Origin: Cellvibrionaceae bacterium
GTDB lineage: Bacteria > Pseudomonadota > Gammaproteobacteria > Pseudomonadales > Cellvibrionaceae
Assembly: GCA_021151825.1 (NCBI GenBank)
Contig: JAGKWQ010000002.1
Span: 124,001-188,000 of the forward strand
Reading direction: 5' to 3'
Length of the DNA: 64,000 nucleotides
Positions 1 to 9,323 of this stretch are shown here, piece after piece (positions within the stretch are counted from its first letter, which is position 1; every line of letters begins with the position of its first letter). Under the pieces are notes generated by a model. That model made no database searches. It saw only the letters and a list, made by a program, of their open reading frames with translations, and was not told the DNA's origin. A program made the position numbers and the translations under genes.

Positions 1-764
1 GCAGACGTTAATACCCCTGTACCAGCTGCAGTTGCCGATGTAACAGCGTAAGTAGATGCAGTAACACCGTTAACGTTCTTGTTGATATGGTCAAGCAATT
101 CCTGATCAGAGTCAGAAGTACCATCAAAAGTATCAGTACCCTTAATAATTGACTGGCCATTAATCAAAACACTACCATCTCTCAAGGTAGAAGCAGCGGT
201 TAGCGAGTTAATCGCAGAAGCACCACCCATCAAATCCACGCTGGTTGAACCCATACCCAGGGTTTTGGCATCCATCGCTGGAACTTTCAAAGAGATGGTT
301 TGGTTCGCGCTTGAACCTACTTGCAGTTCTACTTTACCTAACTTGCCGTCCAACAGGTTTTGACCGTTGAAGGAAGTGGTTTTAGCGATACGATCCAATT
401 CTGATACGAGTTGCTTAACTTCCGCATCCAGGGTTTTACGGTCGCTTGGAGAGTAAATACCGTTCGCTGACTGTACAGACAGTTCACGCATACGTTGCAG
501 GATGTTGGTTGATTCTGACAGCGCACCTTCAGCGGTTTGAATCAGAGATACACCGTCGTTAGCGTTACGAATCGCCTGGTCAAGACCGCGAACCTGAGAG
601 GTCATACGGTTGGCAATTGCCAGACCGGCTGCGTCGTCTTTTGCAGAGTTAATACGTTGACCAGATGACAAACGTTCAGTAGAGCGGTCAAGCGCGGCGC
701 CTGAATTCATCAACTGACGTTGAGCATTCAGAGAGGCGACGTTTGTGTTAATTACTAAAGCCAT
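1..764 (-). CDS. fliC: Flagellin, N-terminal part (runs off left edge)
   Basis: This is the filament subunit, secreted by the flagellar type III apparatus and polymerised outside the cell. The protein begins MALVINTNVASLNAQRQL, the hallmark flagellin D0 start. The conserved D1 stretch (GLAIANRMTSQVRGLDQA, then LQRMRELSVQSANG) and TTSFNGQNLLDG follow, so roughly the first 254 residues are present. The variable D2 region and C-terminus lie beyond position 1. The start at 762-764 is fixed by AGGAGA a few bases upstream and by the universal MALVINTN beginning. A sigma-28 promoter lies about 115 bp upstream. The gene follows flgL and the FliT-like gene in the same orientation, as in other polar-flagellate gammaproteobacteria. 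Identity is certain; whether there are further flagellin copies to the left cannot be seen. Confidence 0.97.
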   Translation of the reverse strand, partial: MALVINTNVASLNAQRQLMNSGAALDRSTERLSSGQRINSAKDDAAGLAIANRMTSQVRGLDQAIRNANDGVSLIQTAEGALSESTNILQRMRELSVQSANGIYSPSDRKTLDAEVKQLVSELDRIAKTTSFNGQNLLDGKLGKVELQVGSSANQTISLKVPAMDAKTLGMGSTSVDLMGGASAINSLTAASTLRDGSVLINGQSIIKGTDTFDGTSDSDQELLDHINKNVNGVTASTYAVTSATAAGTGVLTS

Positions 765-879
765 GATGAATCTCCTGGATTTAAATTTCAGTGCAGTGGT
801 TGCTTTTGAAACAGACCGTGCTGCTAGTGTCGGTTGATGAAGTCTGACGCCAACAGCTTAATCAGCACTTCTAAAAAGG

Positions 880-906
880 TTATCGACACATCCGGGAGGA
901 GCTTTA
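880..906 (-). promoter_or_regulatory. Sigma-28 (FliA) promoter of flagellin
   Basis: On the minus strand, TAAAGCTC (906-899), 11 bases, then GTCGATAA (887-880). This matches the FliA consensus TAAAGTTT-N11-GCCGATAA with the correct spacing. It predicts a leader of about 110 nt before the flagellin start. Confidence 0.88.
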
Positions 907-995
907 GAAATTTTTTATTGCGGAAACCAACTATTTGTAACGAGAAAAGCCAAATTCAATTTCATTTAGTTATATATATCAATTGCGGCGTCAAA

Positions 996-1322
996 TTAAC
1001 GACCGTAGGCATCAAGCGCTTTATTGGCTGTCACTGATTGACGCAAATCTGACGCTTTATTGTCCCTGTTTAGCTCTGCAAGGTTGGTGAGATGCTGGTT
1101 AATCCCTTGCATCTCCTGAATCAGCGAGGCGGCCTGGGACTCCAAATCTGCTTTAGCAAGGGATTGAAGGTATTCGGCATCATTAATTGATAACAAACCT
1201 TGTTGGCGTTGTTGTACCAGGGTTTCAAAAGAGTCCCAATCGCCCGCCTGGGCAAGGGACAATAATGCCTGGGTTTGACTAAGAGCACGTACCAGGGGGT
1301 CTAACAGCGGATTGGTATCCAT
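996..1322 (-). CDS. FliT-family flagellar export chaperone (putative)
   Basis: A 108-residue helical protein. The segment ALLSLAQAGDWDSFETLVQQ followed by a C-terminal KALDAYGR resembles the FliT pattern: a four-helix chaperone with an N-terminal 'a..W..l..l...R' region and an SAYG-like end. FliT proteins chaperone the filament cap FliD and, in enterics, modulate FlhDC. The position between flgL and flagellin, all on the minus strand, fits a late flagellar chaperone. ATG at 1322 is preferred over an upstream GTG at 1337 because AAGAG lies about 7 bases ahead of it. A terminator-like hairpin separates it from flgL, so it probably has its own promoter, but none was recognised. The family call rests on pattern and location; a FlgN- or FliS-like chaperone is the alternative. 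Confidence 0.65.
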   Translation of the reverse strand: MDTNPLLDPLVRALSQTQALLSLAQAGDWDSFETLVQQRQQGLLSINDAEYLQSLAKADLESQAASLIQEMQGINQHLTNLAELNRDNKASDLRQSVTANKALDAYGR

Positions 1323-1380
1323 AGAATCACTCTTCACAATGGAACTAATTCAGACTAACGCCATTAACCAAGATTAGCAA

Positions 1381-1423
1381 AAAATAAAAATGCTGGCGCA
1401 GTAATTTACCGTGCCAGCATAAT
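1381..1423 (-). terminator. Rho-independent terminator after flgL
   Basis: On the minus strand, ATGCTGGC and GCCAGCAT form a stem around a 15-base loop, followed by TTTTTATTTTTT. It lies directly after the flgL stop and ends the flgF-flgL transcript. Confidence 0.75.
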
Positions 1424-1446
1424 TCAGTGGGATCGCATAAAGCTAA

Positions 1447-3345
1447 TTAAAGGTAGGTAAATAGTGTTAATTGACTCACCTTTGCAAAACTTTGTTGTGA
1501 AGCACTCAACACCAGCGACTGCATAGACAATCTAACAGTCGCATCAGCGTAGTCCAAACCTTCCAAATCCTTTAATGCGGTTCTGGTCGAGAGCACGATA
1601 TCCACATTCAATTCCTTACTACTATCCAGGGTGTTCATGCGCGAACCGAGTTCACCTTGCACAGACGTTAAATTGGTTTCAACATTTTTTAGATTGGTTA
1701 TCGTCTTGGCCACAATTTTCGCCAGCTCAGCTTTGCTTTCAGGCGTATCTTTCACATTCTTCATCGCCTCACTAAAACGTGTGAGCGTTGTGAGTAAACC
1801 TTGTTTATCGGTGGACTCTACAAAAAAAGTATCGCCCGGTTCAATCAATGCACCTACCGTAGATGATGTTCCGGTACCGCGCGTATTTAATCCGGTAAGC
1901 GTATCCAGACTTGTGTTGCCGTCTTTAATAGTGACCCTGGAATTGTTATTGGAAATAATTCCCTGATCCGTGACCGTTAACCCCAAACGCGCCAACTTTG
2001 GATAATTAGTTGGATTATTAAAAATCTCGGTGAGTGTATTAGGGGAAACGCCGGTAATATTTTGATTGAATGTAAACGACTCAACCTTTCCATTTACCTC
2101 CAATTGAAACGTTGTAGGACTGGAGCTGAAATCCGTTGGTGTAAATGTAAAAGGCAAATTTACCGAGCGGGTTCCATCAGTACCAACTATTGCAGTAGCA
2201 GCAGGGCCGCTGGCACCATTTACAATTTCAATATTTTGTCCGCCCGCGCTCTGGATTCCTGCTGCAGTGACGGTAATGCCCAAGGCGGCAAGTTTTGCGG
2301 CATTGCCTGTAGGTAACGCAGGTGGAACAGCGGCACCCGTATTTAATTCAGCAGCCAACGCAGCACTATCTCCCGCAGCAATCGGTGCTGACATGGTGAA
2401 GTATTCCGTTTTACCGCCAACACGAATCCCAAACTGATCCCCTGCCCCCAAGGCTACAGCGGGTGTCACACCGAACGGCAAATTTGCGGGAATTGCAGGT
2501 TGCCCCGGAAATGGATGCCCCATAATTTTGAATTTAGCACCAGCGACTTCAATATCATTACCCGCCACATATAACTGCGTCGGCAGTAAAATTTTTCCGC
2601 TGGATTTTTCTGTCACCGTAAAATTAACAGCAGACCCATTTTTGCTAAAGGTAATTTGCAAATCTTCCGGATAAAGGCGATTGAATTCATCCTGATCGAT
2701 AACTTCACCAACCGAAATAACTGCTGGCGGTACCGATTTGTTGCCGGCACTTGCTGATGTATTAAAAGTATTGTGGCCACTTGGAACGTCGACAAATAAT
2801 TTTTTGCCGGAATCACTTACCGCCACCGTTACTGATGTAGAAGCTTGCAAGCGCAGCTGCCCTTCATCACCAAGGTAAGAATAGTTTCCGCCAACATCAC
2901 CCACAAATGGTTTGGTGTTACCCTGATATCCCGCAAAAATATATTGCCCGGAAGCATTGCGGGTATTTTGTAAATTCACTAACTCGGAAATACGGGTATC
3001 GACCTCTGCAGCTAACGCCTTGTAATCCGAGGAGGTATATATCGCAGTGTTACCCGCTTTTACCGCAAGCTCACTCATGCGTTGCCCCAACTCAATGATG
3101 GTCTGCACGGTGGACTCTTCAAGATTCAAACTCGTTTCAGCAATATTAATATTCTTGCCATATTGCTCGGTACGAGCCAATTCCTGGTTAAGGCGTAAAA
3201 TCGCAGTTGCGGCAACAGGATCGTCTGCCGGAGACAATACTTTTTTGCCGGTAGACATTTGCTCCTGGGTTTTAGTGACAGCAGCTTGCGCCTGGGTCAT
3301 TCCCAAGGTTGCGATGTTATAAATTTGTGATGTGGATACACGCAT
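1447..3345 (-). CDS. flgL: Flagellar hook-filament junction protein FlgL (HAP3), enlarged
   Basis: HAP3 joins the FlgK ring to the filament. The N-terminus (MRVSTSQIYN, then STGKKVLSPADDPVAA) and the C-terminus (LSTRTALKDLEGLDYADATV) are the flagellin-like D0/D1 helices of FlgL. At 632 residues it is about twice the E. coli length (317). The extra sequence is in the central surface domain, about residues 170-510. That region contains two related units, about 303-377 and 410-476. Each has an 'F..VGGKTE.FT' or 'F.VNGKVESFT' strand pair, then KLAALGITVTAAGI or KLARLGLTVTDQGI. These resemble the flagellin/hook IN motif. The ATG at 3345 has AGGAGAG just upstream. It is the last gene of the flgF-flgL run and is followed by a terminator. 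Confidence 0.96.
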   Translation of the reverse strand: MRVSTSQIYNIATLGMTQAQAAVTKTQEQMSTGKKVLSPADDPVAATAILRLNQELARTEQYGKNINIAETSLNLEESTVQTIIELGQRMSELAVKAGNTAIYTSSDYKALAAEVDTRISELVNLQNTRNASGQYIFAGYQGNTKPFVGDVGGNYSYLGDEGQLRLQASTSVTVAVSDSGKKLFVDVPSGHNTFNTSASAGNKSVPPAVISVGEVIDQDEFNRLYPEDLQITFSKNGSAVNFTVTEKSSGKILLPTQLYVAGNDIEVAGAKFKIMGHPFPGQPAIPANLPFGVTPAVALGAGDQFGIRVGGKTEYFTMSAPIAAGDSAALAAELNTGAAVPPALPTGNAAKLAALGITVTAAGIQSAGGQNIEIVNGASGPAATAIVGTDGTRSVNLPFTFTPTDFSSSPTTFQLEVNGKVESFTFNQNITGVSPNTLTEIFNNPTNYPKLARLGLTVTDQGIISNNNSRVTIKDGNTSLDTLTGLNTRGTGTSSTVGALIEPGDTFFVESTDKQGLLTTLTRFSEAMKNVKDTPESKAELAKIVAKTITNLKNVETNLTSVQGELGSRMNTLDSSKELNVDIVLSTRTALKDLEGLDYADATVRLSMQSLVLSASQQSFAKVSQLTLFTYL

Positions 3346-3445
3346 GTCAACTCTCCTGAATGCGGCAAGGGCGGCAAAAAATTGCCCTCGCCAGGCTCAT
3401 AAGATTAACAATGCACAAATTGATCCAAATTGAAGGGAAAAATAA

Positions 3446-6211
3446 TTAAAGCGAATTTAGCAAGGTGTCAAAGAGTTCGCGCGCAACAGAAATAACTTGC
3501 GCATTGGCCTGATAAAGTTGCTGGAATTTAATTAAATCACTCGCCTCTTCATCCAGGTTCACACCGGAAATACTATCGCGCATACTTTGGGTTTGTTCTA
3601 ACAAACTTTTACTGGCTTCAGTATTTATTTTTAACAAACTGCTTCTGGTTCCAACTTCCTCTACCAGTTTTCCATAACCATCATCCAGCGTCAGTGTTCC
3701 GTCTTGCATTAATTTTTTTGAGTCGAGCGCAACCATCGCCAGCGCATTACGGTTATCGTTAGTTCCATCCGTATTAAAACCAATGGTAAAGGTATCACCA
3801 GCTTTGGGTTGGCCGCTAATCGCCACTTGATACCCCAGAAACGAAGGCGCTGCAAAATCGGCAGCAGAACTCTCACCAAATAACGGGCTATTGGAAGGCG
3901 ATGTACCGAGGGTAACACCGCTCGCCATAGTGATATCAATTTTTCCCCCAACAACAATACCCTGCAATTCACTCGCGCCGGTATCTGCACCCACAACGCG
4001 AACACTCGGATTTCCGGTTGCATCATTCACATCCAGGCTACTGGCGCTCGATGCTTGAAAACGTATATCCAGATCCACACCGGATGAAGCCGTTAATCGT
4101 AACTCTGGCGCACCAGTAACAGGATTGGTACTACTTTGTGCACGAATGCCCAGGGTTTTTAAATCCGGGTTCTCGTTAATTTGCTTCGCAAGGTAATCAT
4201 TAAATGCAGCTTCGCCCTCTGTATTAAAATCCGGAACGTCCATATGGAACGCTGTGCCGGCAGCATCATATTTAATGATTGGTTTACCGTTAATAAATAG
4301 TTGTGTGGGCGGATCCTGATCCGCAGTATCCAACTTCAGATTGGTAATATTCGCGGTAGTAGATGCACGCGCAGAAACGCCAGGGATAGCGCTGATTTGT
4401 GCAGCAGTTTCCATCGCTGATGCGCCAGGCACTGTAGTAATTGTTCGTGTACTTTGCGAGCCGGTTTTAGGATCAGTGATCGTAAAATGCAGTTGCTCCG
4501 CCAAATAACCATTCTTGGCCAACGGATCTGTTAAGGACGTGACCGTTTGCGCAGCACGACCACTCGGCAAACCAAGTCGATCACCTTTTCCGATTACAAC
4601 AGTTTCACCAACATCGCTGGTAAAAATATTATTGCTGCCGCCTGGAATAAAAATTTGCTCGCGCATTGCCGGTACTAATGGCTTTGGATTGCCCGGATCA
4701 CTATTGTCCAGAACCTCATACGTTGTTTCGGACGTGAAACGAATAATGATAGGCGGCGATAGTTGCCCTGGCTTGGAATACGCCGGCAAGCGATTGCCAT
4801 TGCTATCCACCAGACTTAACACCTGTCCTGCGCTAATTAAACCACTGCCGGAGTTACCAGTGTTGGATGCTGTACGTATAGGCGATGCAAATGCTAAATC
4901 TTCAGGGCGTTTTATTTCAGAGTGAATATCACGCGCACCATTTTTAGTAGGCTGCAATATAAATGAATCGCCGCCCTGAAATGAGCCACGGGTTAAATTC
5001 AGGTTAACACCATCAAAGGATATGGTTGCCGGATAAGCACCGGAGAGAGTTCCCTGATTAACAACTGTTTTATCGGATAGCCGGGTAATAACGTAATTTG
5101 ATGATCCGGGCAAAATATCAAACTGATAGTCACTTGTGGTTAGCGCATTAGTATTTTCAATAGTCACAGATAAAACACGGTCAAACGGTGCTTTGTTATT
5201 GCCGTGGACAACACGGTTTTGCGCGATATCCGGCGCATTGATATCACCAAAAATACGTTGCCCGTAATCGCCGTCCATATCAATACCTTGCTGCTGCTGG
5301 GTATTGAATTCATCGGCCATTACCAATGCAATCCGGCCCATCTCATTAATAGACTGGAATAGAACATCATCGCGAAAATCCAGTAAGCCACCTAATTTTC
5401 CTCCGGAAATTTGCGAGGTAATATCAGTTGCCGAATTTTTGCTAACCACCTGGATCTTGCCGTCATTAGTTACATTAAATTCGCTGACAGAAGCACCTAC
5501 AACTAACGGCTGGCCGTTGCCAATAAAAATATTTAAATCGCCGGTGTCTTGTTTAACGGTTTGAATAGACACCAATTCCGATAATTGCCGCAATGCCTCA
5601 TCGCGTTTATCCATCAGATCATTTGGCATATTGCCATTACCCGATGCAACCTTTTCCGCGATGGATTGGTTGAGCGAAGCAATCGATTTGGCCAGCGACG
5701 AAACCTGCGCTGTCACCGTTTTTACTTCGCTATTAATACTCTTTTCAATTTCAGAAAGGCGTTGATACAAATTATTAAAACGCACACTCAAACTTTCAGC
5801 TTCAGTCACAATCAATTGCCTGCCCGGTGTAGACGCAGGGTCATTAGCACCGTTTTGCATAGCAGCAAAAAATGTTTGAAATGCACCCGACAAGCCAGTC
5901 GATGCATCAGAAAATAATTTATCGATTTTTCCAATATTGTTGTTAAAGGTATTGAGTTGATTGTAAGTAGATGTGTCCAGGCGGAGTTGGTTAGTTACAA
6001 ATTCATTCACCACACGCTCAATAGACGTGGTGGTAACGCCAGAACCAATGAAGCCGGCACTGCCAATATATTGCTCTGGCCTGGTTGCGTAATTAACTTC
6101 CTGGCGAGTATATCCGGCAGTATTCGCATTAGAGATATTGTGGCCAGCGGTACGCAGTGCATTTTGACTTGCCTGCAAACCGGCAATTGCATTGGAAAGA
6201 AGACCGGACAT
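3446..6211 (-). CDS. flgK: Flagellar hook-associated protein FlgK (HAP1), enlarged
   Basis: HAP1 forms the first junction layer on the hook tip. The N-terminal 40 residues (SNAIAGLQASQNAL, then HNISNANTAGYTRQ) and the C-terminal helix (ASDLIKFQQLYQANAQVISV) are the conserved D0/D1 segments. At 921 residues it greatly exceeds the E. coli protein (547). The added mass is in the central exposed domain, about residues 330-830. Residues 572-790 clearly resemble FlgE residues 322-530: an ETA..I..I.GVSA segment, an LFING...LGI strand group, SSGVDLDI, then GIVVGGKIDITM. The start lies 4 bases after the flgJ stop with GGAG in the SD position, so translation is coupled to flgJ. The protein is structural and secreted without a signal peptide. 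Confidence 0.96.
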   Translation of the reverse strand: MSGLLSNAIAGLQASQNALRTAGHNISNANTAGYTRQEVNYATRPEQYIGSAGFIGSGVTTTSIERVVNEFVTNQLRLDTSTYNQLNTFNNNIGKIDKLFSDASTGLSGAFQTFFAAMQNGANDPASTPGRQLIVTEAESLSVRFNNLYQRLSEIEKSINSEVKTVTAQVSSLAKSIASLNQSIAEKVASGNGNMPNDLMDKRDEALRQLSELVSIQTVKQDTGDLNIFIGNGQPLVVGASVSEFNVTNDGKIQVVSKNSATDITSQISGGKLGGLLDFRDDVLFQSINEMGRIALVMADEFNTQQQQGIDMDGDYGQRIFGDINAPDIAQNRVVHGNNKAPFDRVLSVTIENTNALTTSDYQFDILPGSSNYVITRLSDKTVVNQGTLSGAYPATISFDGVNLNLTRGSFQGGDSFILQPTKNGARDIHSEIKRPEDLAFASPIRTASNTGNSGSGLISAGQVLSLVDSNGNRLPAYSKPGQLSPPIIIRFTSETTYEVLDNSDPGNPKPLVPAMREQIFIPGGSNNIFTSDVGETVVIGKGDRLGLPSGRAAQTVTSLTDPLAKNGYLAEQLHFTITDPKTGSQSTRTITTVPGASAMETAAQISAIPGVSARASTTANITNLKLDTADQDPPTQLFINGKPIIKYDAAGTAFHMDVPDFNTEGEAAFNDYLAKQINENPDLKTLGIRAQSSTNPVTGAPELRLTASSGVDLDIRFQASSASSLDVNDATGNPSVRVVGADTGASELQGIVVGGKIDITMASGVTLGTSPSNSPLFGESSAADFAAPSFLGYQVAISGQPKAGDTFTIGFNTDGTNDNRNALAMVALDSKKLMQDGTLTLDDGYGKLVEEVGTRSSLLKINTEASKSLLEQTQSMRDSISGVNLDEEASDLIKFQQLYQANAQVISVARELFDTLLNSL

Positions 6212-6215
6212 AGGA

Positions 6216-7409
6216 TTACTCCACTAACTTCCGGCCAGTACTGGCCGCATTGGAAATAAAGGATTGCGCAGTTTGCGCCAATTCACCAAGCGAACGAATC
6301 GCATCGGAGTTTAATAAACTTTTGATTTTTTTAGCGTAATGAGGATCGGTCGCATAACCTGCTGATTGTAATGCTTCAGCATATGCCGATGAATTTTTTC
6401 CAGCATCCAGTGCGTCCTGGTAGCGCGGATTATTTTTCATCAAACTCACATAATCTGAAAAACTTTGTGCGTAGTCGCTGTACTTACGGAAATCCGCTTT
6501 TTCATTTGCGGCAATACCATCGCGGTACTCCAGCGTGGAAATATTCACTTTATCGCCTTGCCAACCACCTGCCGCTTTAATGTTGAACAAATTAAAACTG
6601 TTATTGCCTTTTTGATCGTGAATAACATGTTTGCCCCAACCGGTTTCAAGCGCGACTTGTGCGATCAATACATCCGGGCTAATTTGCAATTCAGCCGCAG
6701 CTTTTTCTGCATGGGGTTTCAGCAGGGACACAAAATTTTCCTGGCTCTCGCTAATACTGGATTTTTGCCCTGCACGTGAATTAATTGTCTGCGGCTTATT
6801 TAGCAATGCAGGTATGTAAGCGGCGTTAAGCACGCCATAATGTTGAACTGCAGATTGCAGGCCTTCATCAGGCAACATCAGCTGATCATCAGAGTTGTCA
6901 CTCATACGCATAAAATCAGCCACCCAGGAGTTCAGGGTTTCCAGATCGTTGGCAAACACTTCTTCAGCGCTATTTTCTGCAGGGTTTGCTGTGTTGGTGT
7001 GTTTATATTTAACGGCCGTCGGTAATTCACCTAAACCGGTTGAATCAGTTTTGCTGGTGTCCGCCTTCATGGTGGCACCGTAGGATTGCATCATTTGCTT
7101 ATAAAAATGATCCGCCAAACCAATGCCACTACCACTGGTTAAATTCAGTACCATTTGCTGGTCCAGCATATCGCGATGAAAACGTGTAGTGCTGCTGTCG
7201 AAATAATTGCCTTCCGAAAATACATCGTTGGCTTCACGCATAGTTTTCAGCATTTGTTGCACAAACATCGATTCGAATTTTTTGGCAATTTCTTTTAACG
7301 CCTGCGGATCTTTGGCGCGCCCCATCGCCTTGACAGAGTCAAGGGAATTCACATCAAGATAAGTATCCTGAACTTGCGGAGTTTTTACGCCAGTATCAAC
7401 AGACAACAT
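6216..7409 (-). CDS. flgJ: Flagellar rod-capping protein / muramidase FlgJ
   Basis: A two-domain periplasmic protein. The N-terminal rod-cap domain (about residues 35-110) carries the conserved KEIAKKFESMFVQQMLKTMR. The C-terminal glucosaminidase/muramidase domain (about 225-365) has PDVLIAQVALETGWGKHVI with likely catalytic Glu255. It hydrolyses peptidoglycan so that the rod can pass through the wall. At 397 residues it is longer than the E. coli protein (313) because of a linker of about 110 residues between the domains. The ATG abuts the flgI stop (7410) and the stop is 4 bases before flgK, so it sits inside a tightly coupled flgF-flgL operon. The dual-domain form is typical of beta/gammaproteobacteria. 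Confidence 0.97.
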   Translation of the reverse strand: MLSVDTGVKTPQVQDTYLDVNSLDSVKAMGRAKDPQALKEIAKKFESMFVQQMLKTMREANDVFSEGNYFDSSTTRFHRDMLDQQMVLNLTSGSGIGLADHFYKQMMQSYGATMKADTSKTDSTGLGELPTAVKYKHTNTANPAENSAEEVFANDLETLNSWVADFMRMSDNSDDQLMLPDEGLQSAVQHYGVLNAAYIPALLNKPQTINSRAGQKSSISESQENFVSLLKPHAEKAAAELQISPDVLIAQVALETGWGKHVIHDQKGNNSFNLFNIKAAGGWQGDKVNISTLEYRDGIAANEKADFRKYSDYAQSFSDYVSLMKNNPRYQDALDAGKNSSAYAEALQSAGYATDPHYAKKIKSLLNSDAIRSLGELAQTAQSFISNAASTGRKLVE

Positions 7410-8513
7410 TTAGATCACCACTAATTCTGCTTTAAGTGCACCGGATTCTTTTAACGCTTCCAGAATCGCCATTAAATCACTGGGAGAAGCACCGACGTTA
7501 TTTACCGAACGAACGATATCGTCCAGGTTTGCGCCCGGGGCAAATTTAAACATGGGATTAGTTTGCTCTTCGGCTTTGATATTGCTACTGGGTACCACAA
7601 CCGTTTGGCCACCGGCCAAAGCGTTTGGTTGAGTCACATTAAGGCTTTCTGCAACGGAAACAGTCAAACTGCCATGGGTTACCGCCACCGGAGAAACGCG
7701 AACATTTTTACCAACCACGATGGTGCCGGTACGAGAGTTGATAATGACTTTGGCAACCTCTTCACCCGGTGTAACTTCGATATTTTCCAGCATCGAAACA
7801 AAATCAACGCGCTGCGCAGGGTTAACCGGAGAGTTCACCATAATTGAAACCGCATCCAATGGACGCGCTACATCCGGGCCCAGCATTGCATTAATGCTTT
7901 TTGCCAATTGATTGGCGGTAGTGAAATCCGCGCGATGTAAATTAAATACAATGGGTTGGCCACCCGCGAAATTGGTTTCAACAGTACGTTCAACCATTGC
8001 ACCACCAGGAATACGGCCAGCACTGGGAATATTGACGGTAATTTTGGAACCATCATTACCGGATGCACTCAAGCCACCCACAATCAAATTGCCTTGTGCG
8101 ACGGCATAAACTTTTCCATCCAAACCTTTTAACGGTGTCATTAATAAACTGCCACCGCGCAAGCTTTTCGCATTACTAATGGATGACACAGTAATGTCGA
8201 TGGTTTGGCCTGGTTTTGCAAACGCAGGTAATTCCGCCTGAATCATTACCGCAGCAATATTTTTCATTTGCATACGCGCACCTTCCGGTACGGTAATGCC
8301 AAATTGTTTGAGCATGGAGTTGAACGATTGCACAGTAAATGGCGACTGGGTTGTCTGGTCACCAGTACCATCCAGGCCCACTACCAAACCATATCCCACC
8401 AATTGGTTAGAGCGCACACCGGCAACACTGGCAATATCCTTAATGCGTTCGGCTTGCACTGCTGCGCTCATTGTCAGCAACAGGCTAATCATCAAGCAAT
8501 AAAATTTACGCAT
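7410..8513 (-). CDS. flgI: Flagellar P-ring protein FlgI
   Basis: This protein forms the P ring around the rod in the peptidoglycan layer. The 367-residue product starts with a Sec signal peptide (MRKFYCLMISLLLTMSAAVQA, cut before ERIKD). The family core follows: ERIKDIASVAGVRSNQLVGY, GLVVGLDGTGD, and the C-terminal DLMAILEALKESGALKAEL. The ATG at 8513 is preferred over a frame extension to 8555 because GAGG lies 5 bases upstream and the signal peptide begins there. The length matches the family (about 365). It lies between flgH and flgJ as usual. Confidence 0.97.
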   Translation of the reverse strand: MRKFYCLMISLLLTMSAAVQAERIKDIASVAGVRSNQLVGYGLVVGLDGTGDQTTQSPFTVQSFNSMLKQFGITVPEGARMQMKNIAAVMIQAELPAFAKPGQTIDITVSSISNAKSLRGGSLLMTPLKGLDGKVYAVAQGNLIVGGLSASGNDGSKITVNIPSAGRIPGGAMVERTVETNFAGGQPIVFNLHRADFTTANQLAKSINAMLGPDVARPLDAVSIMVNSPVNPAQRVDFVSMLENIEVTPGEEVAKVIINSRTGTIVVGKNVRVSPVAVTHGSLTVSVAESLNVTQPNALAGGQTVVVPSSNIKAEEQTNPMFKFAPGANLDDIVRSVNNVGASPSDLMAILEALKESGALKAELVVI

Positions 8514-8583
8514 AAGAACCTCAAACACAGTAACTACAGTTGGGTAAAAAATCAAAAACCGGAATTGAATAAAAAATCAGGAA

Positions 8584-9279
8584 TTACAGCGGCCATATAT
8601 CGCTATTAAAAAAGCGCGACAACCAACCCATTTTTTGCGTGCTTGCCAATTCACCCGTACCACTGTAGGAAATTTTTGCATTGGCAAGGCGAGTAGACAC
8701 AATAGTGTTATCCGGTGCGATATCTTCCGCGCGTACTATGCCGCTGATACGGATAAATTCATCACCGCGATTCAACGTTATCCATTTTTCACCGCGCACA
8801 ATCAAATTACCGTTAGGTAAAATTTCTGCCACCGTTACGGTGATATTGCCTTGCAAGCTGTTGCTTTGATCAGCATCAGCACTGCCATCAAATGTTCTGT
8901 CCTGATTTAAGGTGGTGGTTAACTCTTTACCCTTAATGGTGGGGTTGGCACCCAATAAAGGACCCGCATTAAAATTCACACCGCTTTTTTTACCCGTGGT
9001 TACCCCTGAAGATTTTCTTGAAACAGTACGTTCACTCAGCGTTACAGTAATTACATCACCGACAAAATGCGCTTTACGATCATTAAATAAATTAATACCG
9101 TAAGCATCCTGGTACAACGAGCCTTCGGTGCGTTGCGGAACCGGCATGTTGGCAGCGATGGTAGGAGCATAAGCAGGATCATCAGCCATCGGTTTGTTAT
9201 TAGCACAACCACTGGCCGCGACAATCATCAACACAAGACTGGTACATTTAGCGATAGTGAAGAAAATTTTCTGGCTCAT
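8584..9279 (-). CDS. flgH: Flagellar L-ring lipoprotein FlgH
   Basis: This is the outer-membrane ring through which the rod passes. The 231-residue product has a lipoprotein signal peptide with lipobox AASGC (lipidated Cys25). The conserved YQDAYGINLFNDRKAHFVGD, VSRKSSG and ILPNGNLIVRGEKW follow. It ends WLSRFFNSDIWPL, near the usual FlgH end (TKVWPF-like). The start at 9279 is chosen because the signal peptide begins there and AGGT lies upstream; an earlier in-frame codon at 9306 would spoil the signal peptide. It lies between flgG and flgI. Confidence 0.97.
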   Translation of the reverse strand: MSQKIFFTIAKCTSLVLMIVAASGCANNKPMADDPAYAPTIAANMPVPQRTEGSLYQDAYGINLFNDRKAHFVGDVITVTLSERTVSRKSSGVTTGKKSGVNFNAGPLLGANPTIKGKELTTTLNQDRTFDGSADADQSNSLQGNITVTVAEILPNGNLIVRGEKWITLNRGDEFIRISGIVRAEDIAPDNTIVSTRLANAKISYSGTGELASTQKMGWLSRFFNSDIWPL

Positions 9280-9323
9280 GATGTGTTTACCTGGGTTACT
9301 GCTCAAAAAATACTAACGTTCAA

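Noticed and set aside
4515..4925. Plus-strand open frame opposite flgK
   Set aside because: No SD and no homology pattern; it is fully within flgK in another frame.
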